Assembly (NCBI GenBank): GCA_033809515.1
Contig: JAPXLN010000007.1
Location: 1 to 64,000 of the forward strand
Length of the DNA: 64,000 nt
Direction of reading: 5' to 3'
Source of the DNA: JAPXLN01 sp033809515
GTDB taxonomy: Bacteria > Bacillota > Sulfobacillia > Fermentithermobacillales > Fermentithermobacillaceae
The translations under genes were made by a program, and so were the position numbers. The notes under the pieces are model-generated. The model was not told where the DNA came from and searched no databases. It saw only the letters and a program-made list of their open reading frames with translations. Below are positions 8,963 through 17,615 of this stretch, one piece after another; the first letter of the stretch is position 1; each line of letters opens with the position of its first letter.

Positions 8963-9973
8963 ATGAAACAAGCTTCTTACTGGGAACCGGTTGGACAGGG
9001 AAAAGTTAAGTGCAAGCTGTGTCCTCACGGGTGTATAATTATGCCTGGCAAGAAGGGTATATGCAGAGCCAGGGAAAACCGGGAAGGTCAGCTCTACCCG
9101 GCGGCATACGGTCAGGTTTCGTCTTTGGGGTTGGATCCTGTTGAGAAGAAGCCTCTGTTCCATTTTGAGCCGGGGAGCATTCTTCTGTCTGTAGGCACTT
9201 TCGGGTGCAACCTTGCGTGCCGGTTCTGTCAGAACTGGCAGATTTCACAAGGCGAGGCTCATCTGACGTCTATGACGCCTCGTCAGTTGGTTGACCTGGC
9301 TAAGGAGAAACAAGATGAGTTGGGCAGGGTTACGGGCATAGCTTACACTTACAATGAACCGACCGTATGGTGGGAATTTGTTGTCGAGACTGCCGAGTTG
9401 GCAAGAGAGGCCGGCCTCAAGAACGTCCTGGTGACTAACGGGTATATTTCCCAGGAAGCTCTCAGGGAGGGTCTTCCCCTTATTGATGCTATGAACATTG
9501 ACGTCAAATCGTGGGACGAAAGTTTCTATAGGAAGGTGGCAGGGGGGCACCTGGAGCCTGTTCGCAGAACCGTAGAAACAGCCTTTGATCACGCCTGGAT
9601 CGAAGTGACTTACCTTGTCGTACCCGGGCTAAACGACAGTGAAGAGGAGATCGAGGCCCTGTCTTGCTGGCTGAGGGATATGAGTCCGGCTATCCCCCTT
9701 CATCTTTCAAGGTATTTTCCTGCGTTCCGTATGGACCGGCCTCCGACGCCCTTGGCTACCCTTGAGAGGCTCCGGCTTGTAGCTCGCAGGCATCTTCATT
9801 ATGTGTACATAGGGAATGCATGGAAGAAGGGCTATGCGGATACTGTCTGTCCTGAGTGTAAGGAGGTGCTTATTCAAAGAGGCGCACTTGAGATCGAGTC
9901 GTCCAGTCTTGTTGAGGGCGCCTGCCCCAGGTGTAAGCGGGCCCTGGAGCTTGGGGGCCGGGTATGGGTTTGA
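8963..9973 (+). CDS. AmmeMemoRadiSam system radical SAM enzyme
   Basis: This is a radical SAM protein (336 aa) related to pyruvate-formate-lyase activases. The CxxxCxxC cluster motif is visible as CNLACRFC at about residues 82-89. An N-terminal cysteine-containing region (CKLCPHGC and GICRAR) and a C-terminal four-cysteine knuckle (CPEC and CPRC) could bind metal. The ATG has GAGGGGG at 8951-8957 upstream. It lies 10 bases behind the Memo-AMMECR1 fusion, so all three members of the system are present in two genes. The substrate is unknown. Confidence 0.92.
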   Translation: MKQASYWEPVGQGKVKCKLCPHGCIIMPGKKGICRARENREGQLYPAAYGQVSSLGLDPVEKKPLFHFEPGSILLSVGTFGCNLACRFCQNWQISQGEAHLTSMTPRQLVDLAKEKQDELGRVTGIAYTYNEPTVWWEFVVETAELAREAGLKNVLVTNGYISQEALREGLPLIDAMNIDVKSWDESFYRKVAGGHLEPVRRTVETAFDHAWIEVTYLVVPGLNDSEEEIEALSCWLRDMSPAIPLHLSRYFPAFRMDRPPTPLATLERLRLVARRHLHYVYIGNAWKKGYADTVCPECKEVLIQRGALEIESSSLVEGACPRCKRALELGGRVWV

Positions 9974-10033
9974 CGGCAAAAGAAGAATTCGAAGAGATTA
10001 TTGAACCCAGTACCGGGAAGGAGACGTTCACAA

Positions 10034-11356
10034 ATGGCAAAGACCAGAGTGCTCATAATGGGTGCAGCGGGAAGGGATTTCCACAACTTTAACGTTGTTT
10101 ACAGGGATAACCCGGCTTTTGAAGTGGTGGCGTTTACCGCTACCCAGATTCCTGACATAGAAGGCAGGGTGTACCCGCCAAAGCTGGCCGGCTCACTGTA
10201 CCCTGAGGGAATACCGATATTCGCCGAAGCTGATCTTGTTAACCTCATAAAGGAGAAGAAAGTGGACCAGGTTATATTCGCCTACAGCGACATTAACTAT
10301 GTGGACCTGGGCCACAAAGCTTCAACAGTAGTTGCAGCCGGAGCGGACTTCGTTCTGCTGGGGTACAATTCAACCATCCTGAAGTCGTCTAAGCCGGTCA
10401 TTTCTGTCTGCGCTGTTCGCACAGGTGTGGGCAAGAGCCAGACAACAAGGTCTGTGGCTGAGATCTTGAAGGCAGCGGGCAAGAAAGTGGCGGCAATTCG
10501 CCATCCTATGCCATACGGTAACCTTGAAGAACAGATTTGGCAGAGGTTCGCAGACTACTCAGACCTGGATGCCCACAAATGTACCATCGAAGAGAGAGAA
10601 GAGTATGAGCCTCATATTGACAGAGGTATCATTGTCTACGCAGGTGTGGACTACGGCGAGATATTGAAGCGCGCCGAGAAGGAAGCTGACGTTGTGCTTT
10701 GGGACGGCGGGAACAACGACCTTCCGTTCTATCATTCGGATTGCCACATTGTGCTCGTAGATCCTCACAGGCCCGGCCACGAAATGCTTTATCATCCGGG
10801 CGAGGCGAATCTGAGGATGGCCGACATAGTCGTCATCAACAAGATAGATACAGCTAATCGTGACGACATTGAGGCAGTTAGGGATAATGTAAGAAAAGCG
10901 TGTCCAAACGCCATTGTGGTCGACGCGTGTTCGCCTGTTTTCCTCGACGAAGGGGCTCAGTTGACAGGCAAGAAAGTGCTGGTAGTTGAAGATGGACCCA
11001 CCTTGACCCACGGCGAAATGGGTTACGGTGCCGGGGTACTGGCGGCAAGAAAATGGGGAGCGTCTGAGCTTGTTGATCCGAGACCCTATGCCACAGGGAG
11101 CATTGCCAAGACATTTGAGCGCTACCCCCACATAGGACCGGTTCTTCCGGCCATGGGATACTCTGACAGACAGATCCGGGAACTGGAGGAGACAATCGCC
11201 AGGGTTCCTTGCGATATGGTAGTAGTCGGGACTCCTATTGACCTGCGGCGGGTGCTCAAGATAGAGCAGACCGCCGTCCGGGTGGGGTACGAGCTTCAGG
11301 TAATCGGAGAGCCTAGCCTTGAAGAAGCTATAAAGGCTGTAGGCGGCATCATATAG
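10034..11356 (+). CDS. cyclic 2,3-diphosphoglycerate synthetase-like P-loop GTPase
   Basis: This is a 440-residue protein of the family annotated as cyclic-2,3-diphosphoglycerate synthetase or GTPase, best known from thermophilic archaea. The N-terminus IMGAAGRDFHNFN is a Rossmann-like start typical of the family. A P-loop RTGVGKSQTTR lies near residues 127-137, and NKIDTANRD is a guanine-recognition motif (NKxD). I chose ATG 10034 with AAGGAG at 10018-10023. TTG 10001 would add 11 residues. It closes the gene cluster that starts at 6546. Synthesis of cyclic diphosphoglycerate in this bacterium is only a family-based guess. Confidence 0.8.
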   Translation: MAKTRVLIMGAAGRDFHNFNVVYRDNPAFEVVAFTATQIPDIEGRVYPPKLAGSLYPEGIPIFAEADLVNLIKEKKVDQVIFAYSDINYVDLGHKASTVVAAGADFVLLGYNSTILKSSKPVISVCAVRTGVGKSQTTRSVAEILKAAGKKVAAIRHPMPYGNLEEQIWQRFADYSDLDAHKCTIEEREEYEPHIDRGIIVYAGVDYGEILKRAEKEADVVLWDGGNNDLPFYHSDCHIVLVDPHRPGHEMLYHPGEANLRMADIVVINKIDTANRDDIEAVRDNVRKACPNAIVVDACSPVFLDEGAQLTGKKVLVVEDGPTLTHGEMGYGAGVLAARKWGASELVDPRPYATGSIAKTFERYPHIGPVLPAMGYSDRQIRELEETIARVPCDMVVVGTPIDLRRVLKIEQTAVRVGYELQVIGEPSLEEAIKAVGGII

Positions 11357-11380
11357 CTCTGCTTAAGGGCACAATCCAGG

Positions 11381-11410
11381 GAAGCGGCTCACCGGAAGGC
11401 GGGCCGCTTC
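11381..11410 (+). terminator. perfect 8-bp hairpin after the GTPase gene
   Basis: GAAGCGGC (11381-11388) pairs perfectly with GCCGCTTC (11403-11410) across a 14-base loop, 25 bases after the stop codon. The sequence downstream is pyrimidine-rich but has no true T-run, so termination is likely but not certain. Confidence 0.4.
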
Positions 11411-11517
11411 GCCCTTCTCTGTGCTCTCTCTGCGAATAGCCCGGCGCGACCAGCGTAAGACTACTCGATGGCAGGCAGATCAGCCTGCCGAAACAAAAAG
11501 AGGGGGCACCTGAACAC

Positions 11518-13506
11518 ATGGACAATGCCCAGACCCTTTACATAGTCACTTTCGCGGTCTATTTGATTTTCTTCCTTCTCTTCGCCAGATTCTTTGTCTG
11601 GAAGAGTTACAGCGACAAGAAGTATTGGAACAGAAGGCTCTGCCTGCAAAGCTCAACCCTTAGAGAAACTGCGTCAAGGTTGGGCAAGAACCTTCCCTTC
11701 ATAAGTATTCTGGTTCCTGCAAGAAACGAATCCTTGGTGATTGAGAACACTATCAGCCACCTTTTGTCTCTGAATTATCCGAAGGACTCCTTTGAGGTAC
11801 TGGTGGTTACAGACGAGAAAGAAACAATTGCCTCACAGCAAGAACGGGAGGCGATTGCCGGCGTGGCAAGCATAGTTATGGCCGGCCGAGGGGATCTCAG
11901 CTGCCTTGAACCGGAGCAAGAGCGAATGGCACGTTCAGTCATAGTATCATGCTTATCAGACTTTGCCCTTCGTGAGTATCTTTCCAAAGGCTTTCGCAAG
12001 GACTACCTTATCGGTGTGCCTGAACTCTGCTCTCTGCCTGCCCTGGAGAGACGCCTTGCAGTTAGAGACATATCCCTGGCAATAATAGGTTCCCGGGGGG
12101 CGCCGTCTGCAAAGGCGCTCAGGGGCATTGTCAGGAGAACCTGTCCGTGGTTATCGCCGGTTGACATGGAAAGGGTTTATCCGGCTTGTCTGGCAGTTGC
12201 AGTTCCGGTTATTGCAGTCTACGCTAATCTGTGTGAGAATTCGAGCCCAAGGGTCCTCAGGAAAACCATTGAGCACGTGGCCCTTGCAAATCACGATCTT
12301 ACCAAGGATATTATCGGTCGCATGACTGGTTTTGTAGCCGGGAAGGTTGTTTCTTCTGTCCAAGAAGCGCATGTGGCAGGACAACTGGAAAAGGACATCC
12401 GCCGAGCTCTTGAGGAGATGTACCCGACTACACAGGAAGTTGTAGATTACGCGAGCTCAAGGAGAAGCCAGGACTTGCCGGCTCTTAAGCACATAGTGGT
12501 TCCCTTTGACTTTGATGGAAAACTGGGCGGCAAGAGGACCGGAGTGAGTGTTCAGTCAACTAAGGGGAGGGCTCTCAATTGGGGGCTGAAGTTCCTCGAT
12601 TCACGGGCGGAAGTATGCGGGTTCTATGACGCGGAAAGCCGTCCTCATAGGGATGTTCTCCTGTATGCAGGTTACCGCCGGTTGATGGATCCGGTCAACT
12701 CAAGGGTGCTTCAAGGCCCGGTGTTTCAGGTTCGCAACTTCTATCAGATGACCCCTTTCTGCAGGATCGCATCGTTGTACCAGGCCATTGCCCATGATTG
12801 GTACCTTCCGTGGTTGTTTCAGAGTCTTCCGTTTGTGGGAGGCACCAACGTCTTTGTGGAGCGAAACCTTCTCTATGAAGTAGGCGGATGGGATTGCCGG
12901 GTTCTTACCGAGGATCTGGAATTCGGCACCCGGGCATACCTGATGCAAGGGGCCTGGCCTGAGTACTTGCCGTATTCGTCTTCTGAGCAAACACCCCCCA
13001 GTTTCGGAGCTTTCTTCCGTCAGCGTCTGCGATGGGGTACAGGACACTTGCAGGTCGTGGACAAGGTTGGCTGCTCCAACATTGGAGAGCCGGAGAAGAC
13101 CCGCTTGCTCAAGCGCAGGTTGATTATTAAGGGGCAGGTGGAGTGGGTGGGGTATCAGATCGCCACTCTTGTGCCGCCCTGTGCCATGCTGCTGCATTAC
13201 AATAACTCCATCGACCCTACAGTGATCCCGCCTGCCGGGCGCTGGATGCTTAGCGGGTTTTCCGTAGTCTACCTTGGTTTTACTTTGTACGCGTTCCGCC
13301 GGTACAGCCCCTACCTTGACAACTCGGCAAGGCCGGAAGGAAAGGGGGCACGGCTGTTGGTATATCTCGGTCTGCTGATTTTGCCTCTGGCAGCGTTCAT
13401 ATTTCCTTTTCCCTATACTACAGCTCTAGTTTTGAAGATCATGGGCAAAGAACCGAAGACCTGGGTCAAGACACCAAGGACTGAGGAGACTCGTACGGCA
13501 AGTTAG
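11518..13506 (+). CDS. membrane-bound family 2 glycosyltransferase with large insertion
   Basis: This is a processive-type GT2 enzyme of 662 aa. One N-terminal membrane helix (about 7-28) precedes the GT-A start ISILVPARNES (about 62). The metal-binding motif YDAES is near residue 370, the catalytic-base motif TED near 465 and the product-site QRLRWGTG near 501. Three more membrane segments (about 548-645) end the protein. About 230 residues between the N-terminal nucleotide-binding strand and DAES have no GT2 counterpart that I recognise. It stands alone, bounded by a hairpin and a promoter. Likely product: a cell-surface polysaccharide or glycolipid. Confidence 0.8.
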   Translation: MDNAQTLYIVTFAVYLIFFLLFARFFVWKSYSDKKYWNRRLCLQSSTLRETASRLGKNLPFISILVPARNESLVIENTISHLLSLNYPKDSFEVLVVTDEKETIASQQEREAIAGVASIVMAGRGDLSCLEPEQERMARSVIVSCLSDFALREYLSKGFRKDYLIGVPELCSLPALERRLAVRDISLAIIGSRGAPSAKALRGIVRRTCPWLSPVDMERVYPACLAVAVPVIAVYANLCENSSPRVLRKTIEHVALANHDLTKDIIGRMTGFVAGKVVSSVQEAHVAGQLEKDIRRALEEMYPTTQEVVDYASSRRSQDLPALKHIVVPFDFDGKLGGKRTGVSVQSTKGRALNWGLKFLDSRAEVCGFYDAESRPHRDVLLYAGYRRLMDPVNSRVLQGPVFQVRNFYQMTPFCRIASLYQAIAHDWYLPWLFQSLPFVGGTNVFVERNLLYEVGGWDCRVLTEDLEFGTRAYLMQGAWPEYLPYSSSEQTPPSFGAFFRQRLRWGTGHLQVVDKVGCSNIGEPEKTRLLKRRLIIKGQVEWVGYQIATLVPPCAMLLHYNNSIDPTVIPPAGRWMLSGFSVVYLGFTLYAFRRYSPYLDNSARPEGKGARLLVYLGLLILPLAAFIFPFPYTTALVLKIMGKEPKTWVKTPRTEETRTAS

Positions 13507-13581
13507 GCCACCGGCTGAGTGCAGTTACGGAACGAGAAGAGACCTGTCGCAGTTTTGCTGTTACCGCCATTTGGGGATTTC

Positions 13582-13610
13582 TGGACTTGTCCTGTGCTGT
13601 CAGGTAAAAT
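13582..13610 (+). promoter_or_regulatory. candidate promoter for the GDT1-like gene
   Basis: TGGACT (13582-13587) and TAAAAT (13605-13610) are 17 bases apart, about 40 bases before the GTG start at 13650. The -35 matches four of six consensus bases and the -10 five of six. Confidence 0.4.
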
Positions 13611-13649
13611 ACTTCTGGTTGCATTCGTAGATGGGGAGGCTTGTATTAG

Positions 13650-13922
13650 GTGAACTGGCAGATAGTCATGTCTACGTTCGTAGCAGTGTTTCTTGCAGAA
13701 CTTGGAGACAAGACGCAGTTGTCCACCATGATGCTGGCTTCCTCGAAGAAGGCGCCATGGAGCGTATTTCTGGGGTCTGCCTCAGCTCTTGTTCTCTCTT
13801 CGCTTATCGGAGTATTGGTAGGTGATACCCTTTACCGGATTGTCCCTGCAGGCGTTGTGAAAATCGCGGCCGGGACAGGGTTTGTGGTAATAGGTGCCCT
13901 GATACTGTTAGGTCGCCTGTGA
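13650..13922 (+). CDS. half-size GDT1/TMEM165 (UPF0016) family membrane protein
   Basis: This 90-residue membrane protein has a single copy of the family's cation-binding motif, seen as LAELGDKTQLSTM near residue 15. It has three hydrophobic segments. Full-length GDT1/TMEM165 proteins transport Mn2+ or Ca2+ and carry two such repeats. Single-repeat bacterial forms are presumed to assemble as dimers. The start GTG 13650 is modest (GGGGAGG is 11 bases upstream), and ATG 13668 in frame is an alternative. The stop lies next to the extended -10 of the following tRNA gene. Confidence 0.8.
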   Translation: MNWQIVMSTFVAVFLAELGDKTQLSTMMLASSKKAPWSVFLGSASALVLSSLIGVLVGDTLYRIVPAGVVKIAAGTGFVVIGALILLGRL

Positions 13923-13928
13923 TATAAT
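13920..13928 (+). promoter_or_regulatory. extended -10 promoter element for tRNA-Arg
   Basis: TGATATAAT is a perfect extended -10 (TGn plus TATAAT) ending 13 bases before the first base of the tRNA. It overlaps the stop codon of the GDT1-like gene. No clear -35 is seen, as is common with extended -10 promoters. Confidence 0.55.
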
Positions 13929-13941
13929 GGACTCTGTAAGT

Positions 13942-14018
<77 letters not shown>

Positions 14019-14084
14019 TCTGCATCCAAAGGTCAAACCAATATTGTCAGCATGTGCAACCCAAAAGCGGCAGTGAAAAACGAG

Positions 14085-14117
14085 CTCGATCTGGCATTAT
14101 CACTCGATCTGGCATTA
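14085..14117 (+). repeat. two direct copies of a 15-base sequence before the NYN gene
   Basis: CTCGATCTGGCATTA occurs at 14085-14099 and again at 14103-14117, a start-to-start distance of 18 bases, about 16 bases before the ATG at 14134. It could be a tandem operator or a small duplication. Nothing else identifies it. Confidence 0.6.
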
Positions 14118-14133
14118 ACGATGGAGGACAAAC

Positions 14134-14760
14134 ATGAAAGCTCAAATCGGAATGGTTCATACCCCTACAAGGCTAGCGGTTTTTGTAGACGGGTGGAACT
14201 TCAAGTATGCCACTTATGATTCATTCGGCATTAACGTGGATTTTGTGCGCCTTCTAAACCTTCTTAGCAAAGACAGCATCCTGATACGGGCATATTACTA
14301 TACCGGCGAGTGGACCACAGACAGCATCGAGCAGTTTGTTAAGCTGTCGTCGCCGTCTGACCCTGAGGCTGTCAGAGAGGAACTGGACGGCCAGCGAAGA
14401 CGGTCTCAGTCATTTCTACGCTTTCTGAACCGCAACGGTTACATGGTCGTTCGTAAGCCGCTAAAGGTCTTTGCCGGCGGGGCCATAAAAGCTGACCTCG
14501 ACCTGGAACTGGCCATTGACATGCTGTCGCTTGTGGACAGGTGCGACAAATATGTTCTGTGTTCAGGCGACGGTGATTTTGTTCCCCTTGTTCGAGCTGT
14601 TGCTCAACGGGGCGTAAGGATCCAGGTGTTGTCTACGCAGCACTCTGACGCTTACGCCCGCTGTAACTTCAAGGCAGCCGACGAGCTGGTGGACGCAGCC
14701 GATGAGTTTCTGGAGCTTTACGACTTGCTTCCGCACATAACCCGGATAGGTCAGAAGTAG
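14134..14760 (+). CDS. NYN domain protein (LabA/DUF88 family)
   Basis: This is a 208-residue PIN-like NYN nuclease-fold protein. The three acidic clusters expected in the active site are visible: VFVDGWNF near residue 20, DLDLELAIDM near 124-130 and CSGDGDFVPLV near 147. GATGGAGG lies just ahead of the ATG. LabA-type proteins are thought to act on RNA, but the target is unknown. The gene ends tail-to-tail with the minus-strand gene at 14751-15080, overlapping it by 10 bases. Confidence 0.85.
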   Translation: MKAQIGMVHTPTRLAVFVDGWNFKYATYDSFGINVDFVRLLNLLSKDSILIRAYYYTGEWTTDSIEQFVKLSSPSDPEAVREELDGQRRRSQSFLRFLNRNGYMVVRKPLKVFAGGAIKADLDLELAIDMLSLVDRCDKYVLCSGDGDFVPLVRAVAQRGVRIQVLSTQHSDAYARCNFKAADELVDAADEFLELYDLLPHITRIGQK

Positions 14761-15080
14761 GTCTTGGCCCCGGCCAGGTTGCCGCCTAGAATCTGATCGC
14801 GCACTATGTCGGACACGTGAACAGGAAAAACAGGCTCTGTGGCTCCGGATATTATCTCGAACAGTCTGAAACCAAGCTCGGGCCGGAGATAAGTGAGCTC
14901 AACACTGCATCCTGTTTTCTTCCGGTCGCCGTTGCCGTCGCCTTCAACCAGGGACACGCGGATGAGATGCTCTGAGCCTTGAACTCCCACATGCTCTCGG
15001 AGTTCGTATGTAACAGTGAACTCCCTGCCTTCATTTTCGTACTTTCTGGAGCTTTTTTTGATAAGATTGCTTTCGGCCAT
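14751..15080 (-). CDS. hypothetical protein (109 aa)
   Basis: This small soluble protein has no recognised domain. It is rich in charged residues, with no signal peptide or membrane segment, and predicted strands alternate in the middle. The start at 15080 is ATG with GAGAGGG about 8 bases upstream. A longer reading from 15158 has no ribosome site. It overlaps the NYN gene convergently by 10 bases. Confidence 0.6.
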   Translation of the reverse strand: MAESNLIKKSSRKYENEGREFTVTYELREHVGVQGSEHLIRVSLVEGDGNGDRKKTGCSVELTYLRPELGFRLFEIISGATEPVFPVHVSDIVRDQILGGNLAGAKTYF

Positions 15081-15402
15081 GCAAAGATCCCTCTCTTTTT
15101 GTGACAGTGCAAAAGCACCTTTCTTAGAGGACCCTGTGGATACCCTTGTGGACAACATGGAATCGTTCGACCGATGACGACAGGATAGGCTTACTGGTAA
15201 AGCTCATGTTTCCGGGAGTTTTTAACAGGAGGCAGTTAGATCCTGGTGTAGGACAGAAACCTGTAGTCGAACCAAGTAGATTAACCATGTAAAAATCCAG
15301 GCGGTATTGACTGCCAAAGCGTTTTCATGGAAGACTACCTTATCGGAGGCGCTCTCTGCAGTCTAGCCTGTAAGGATGAGGACAGAAGGAGGTATGTCCA
15401 TC
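15081..15402. other. divergent intergenic region of about 320 bases
   Basis: This region separates the minus-strand hypothetical gene from the FMN-binding lipoprotein gene, so it should contain promoters in both directions. TTGACT occurs at 15307-15312 but has only a weak -10 (around 15331). Two DnaA-box-like 9-mers on the minus strand lie at 15135-15143 and 15147-15155, each one mismatch from TTATCCACA. No gene is seen in it. Confidence 0.5.
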
Positions 15403-16101
15403 GTGAGAAAAGCACGGTTACTCCTGGCTGTTGTATGGGTAGCTATGGTTTTGGCATTGACCGGTTGTGGGCCGAGGGTTTATAACAACGGAACCTATAA
15501 GGGCGTATCCCAAGCCGATGACCATGGGTATGCCATAGCTGAGGTGGTTGTCGAAAAGGATCGGATCGTATCAGCCAAGCTCACAGAGATAACAGAGCTG
15601 GGAGTTCCCAAAGATTACGCTGCTTACCCCTACGCACCTGCCCGGGAAGCTAACGCGGAGATGTCCAAACGGTTCGCCGGCAGGAAGGATGCCAACGCCG
15701 ACACCTATGCCGGCGCAACTTCTTCATCAAGCAAGTATAAGGAAGCTGTGGCGTTCGCCCTTGAAAAGGCCAGGAAATCCCCTGAGATAAAGACTGCGTA
15801 CTTCGAGGGCACTTTCTTTGGAAAGTCAAAAGAAGGGCCACAGGGGTACGGAATAGCCTGGGTTGCCATCAAGGCAGACAAGATTGTGCAAGTCCGTCTC
15901 GAGGATGTGACAAGCCAGGGGGAACTGAAAGACTGGCTGACCTATGAGTATGCAAAGGCCCTCGAGGCCAAGCATGAGATGGAGAAACGCTTCACGGAGA
16001 GAAACAGCGCTATGGTTGACGCTTACACCGGTGCAACCCGGAGCTCGACCTCATGGATAGAAGCTGTGGCAGATGCCCTTGCCAACGCAAAGATAAGATA
16101 A
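15403..16101 (+). CDS. lipoprotein with two FMN-binding domains
   Basis: A lipoprotein signal (LALTGC lipobox, cysteine near residue 22) is followed by two tandem FMN-binding repeats in 232 aa. Each ends with a flavinylation-type motif, TYAGATSSS and AYTGATRSS, whose threonine could carry covalent FMN. The two repeats are clearly homologous (NGTYKG against FEGTFFG, then acidic helices before the motif). I chose GTG 15403, 9 bases after AGAAGGAGGT. ATG 15394 abuts that site and ATG 15376 precedes it. Such proteins carry electrons on the outer membrane face. The flavin transferase ApbE is not in this window. A ferredoxin follows. Confidence 0.85.
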   Translation: MRKARLLLAVVWVAMVLALTGCGPRVYNNGTYKGVSQADDHGYAIAEVVVEKDRIVSAKLTEITELGVPKDYAAYPYAPAREANAEMSKRFAGRKDANADTYAGATSSSSKYKEAVAFALEKARKSPEIKTAYFEGTFFGKSKEGPQGYGIAWVAIKADKIVQVRLEDVTSQGELKDWLTYEYAKALEAKHEMEKRFTERNSAMVDAYTGATRSSTSWIEAVADALANAKIR

Positions 16102-16109
16102 CTTGGGTG

Positions 16110-16348
<239 letters not shown>

Positions 16349-16456
16349 GAGTGCCGGGCACGCCGGTCTTCAACTCAGAAAACGTCATGTATGCCGTGCC
16401 AGGTTAACGGAATAAACGTCCTAGACCTGGCATTTGGCGCTAAGGAGGAATGAACA

Positions 16457-17461
16457 GTGAGCGAGGCTGACAGAATTCACAGTGAGGCCGTAGTCATCGA
16501 TGGGCATTGCGATACGCTTCTGAGTGTCACAGGACGCCAGGTTTACCCGGGTTCGAGAACGCGGGATTTCTTCGTTAGAAACGATACAGGTCATATAGAC
16601 CTTCCACGGCTGAAGGAAGGCGGTATGACATGCCAGGTTATGGCGGTTTACATAGAGCCTCAACACAAGCCGGCTCGATCTGCCAAGAGGGCAATGGAGA
16701 TTCTGGACGGGTTCTATGGCCTGCTTGAGGAGTCCGGCGATTTCAGAATCGCCACAACTGCCGCTGACATTGAGAAAGCTAAAGAGGAGGGAGCTGTTTC
16801 TGCCCTCTTGAGCATTGAAGGCGGTGAAGCGCTTGAGGGCAGTCTGTCTCTCTTGAGAGGTTTCTACCGGCTGGGGATACGGGCCATTGGGTTGACCTGG
16901 AACCAGCGAAACGATATTGCTGACGGTGTTGGGGAAAAGTCAGCTAAGTCAGGCCTTACTGACTTTGGGGTGTCCCTGGTCAAGGAAATGGAGCGCCTTG
17001 GGATGCTGGTTGACGTATCCCACCTTGCAGACTCAAGTTTCTGGGCAGTAGATGCTGTTGCTGAGCGTCCTTACATCGCCTCCCATTCTAACGCCAGGGC
17101 CCTTTGCCAGAGCCGGAGGAACCTCACGGATGAGCAGCTGGAAGCCCTGGCCAAAAAAGGCGGTGTAGTGGGCATGAACTTCCTGCCTGGCTTTGTGGAC
17201 AATGACCCCAATCAGTGTTCTCTGGCGCGTATGTGTGACCACATCGATCACATAAGGAGAGTCGCAGGAATTGATCACGTAGGGCTGGGATCCGACTTTG
17301 ACGGTTACGGGGTAGCTCCTGGGGCGCCTGTAGTCATGAAGGATGTCAGCGAAATGCCTCTTCTTACGGCAGAGCTTTTATCCAGAGGGTACACGGAAGA
17401 GGAAATCAAGAAGGTACTAGGGGGCAACTGGCTCAGGGTCTACAGGGAGGTCCTGGGTTAA
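16457..17461 (+). CDS. membrane dipeptidase (peptidase M19 family)
   Basis: This is a zinc dipeptidase (334 aa) that typically cleaves dipeptides, including ones with a D-residue. The metal ligands are visible: VIDGHCDT near the N-terminus, the bridging glutamate in LSIEGGEAL, DVSHL and ASHSNARALC, followed by HVGLGSDFDG. The start is GTG with AAGGAGGAA 9 bases upstream. There is no signal peptide, so the protein is probably cytoplasmic. A strong terminator follows the stop. Confidence 0.93.
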   Translation: MSEADRIHSEAVVIDGHCDTLLSVTGRQVYPGSRTRDFFVRNDTGHIDLPRLKEGGMTCQVMAVYIEPQHKPARSAKRAMEILDGFYGLLEESGDFRIATTAADIEKAKEEGAVSALLSIEGGEALEGSLSLLRGFYRLGIRAIGLTWNQRNDIADGVGEKSAKSGLTDFGVSLVKEMERLGMLVDVSHLADSSFWAVDAVAERPYIASHSNARALCQSRRNLTDEQLEALAKKGGVVGMNFLPGFVDNDPNQCSLARMCDHIDHIRRVAGIDHVGLGSDFDGYGVAPGAPVVMKDVSEMPLLTAELLSRGYTEEEIKKVLGGNWLRVYREVLG

Positions 17462-17474
17462 TTTCCTTACGCTG

Positions 17475-17515
17475 AAGCATCCCCGGCTGGGCTACCATGA
17501 CCGGGGGTGCTTTTT
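17475..17515 (+). terminator. intrinsic terminator after the dipeptidase gene
   Basis: AAGCATCCCCGG (17475-17486) pairs with CCGGGGGTGCTT (17501-17512) with one wobble pair, and the hairpin runs into TTTTT. Confidence 0.85.
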
Positions 17516-17615
17516 GCTTCCAGAAAACGCCTTTGCCAAATAGGGGCCGCAAAGCGATTATTGTTATAAAGCGCGTTTGATTGACAGGTTTGGGAAACCG
17601 GAAGGCAGGGTTGTC

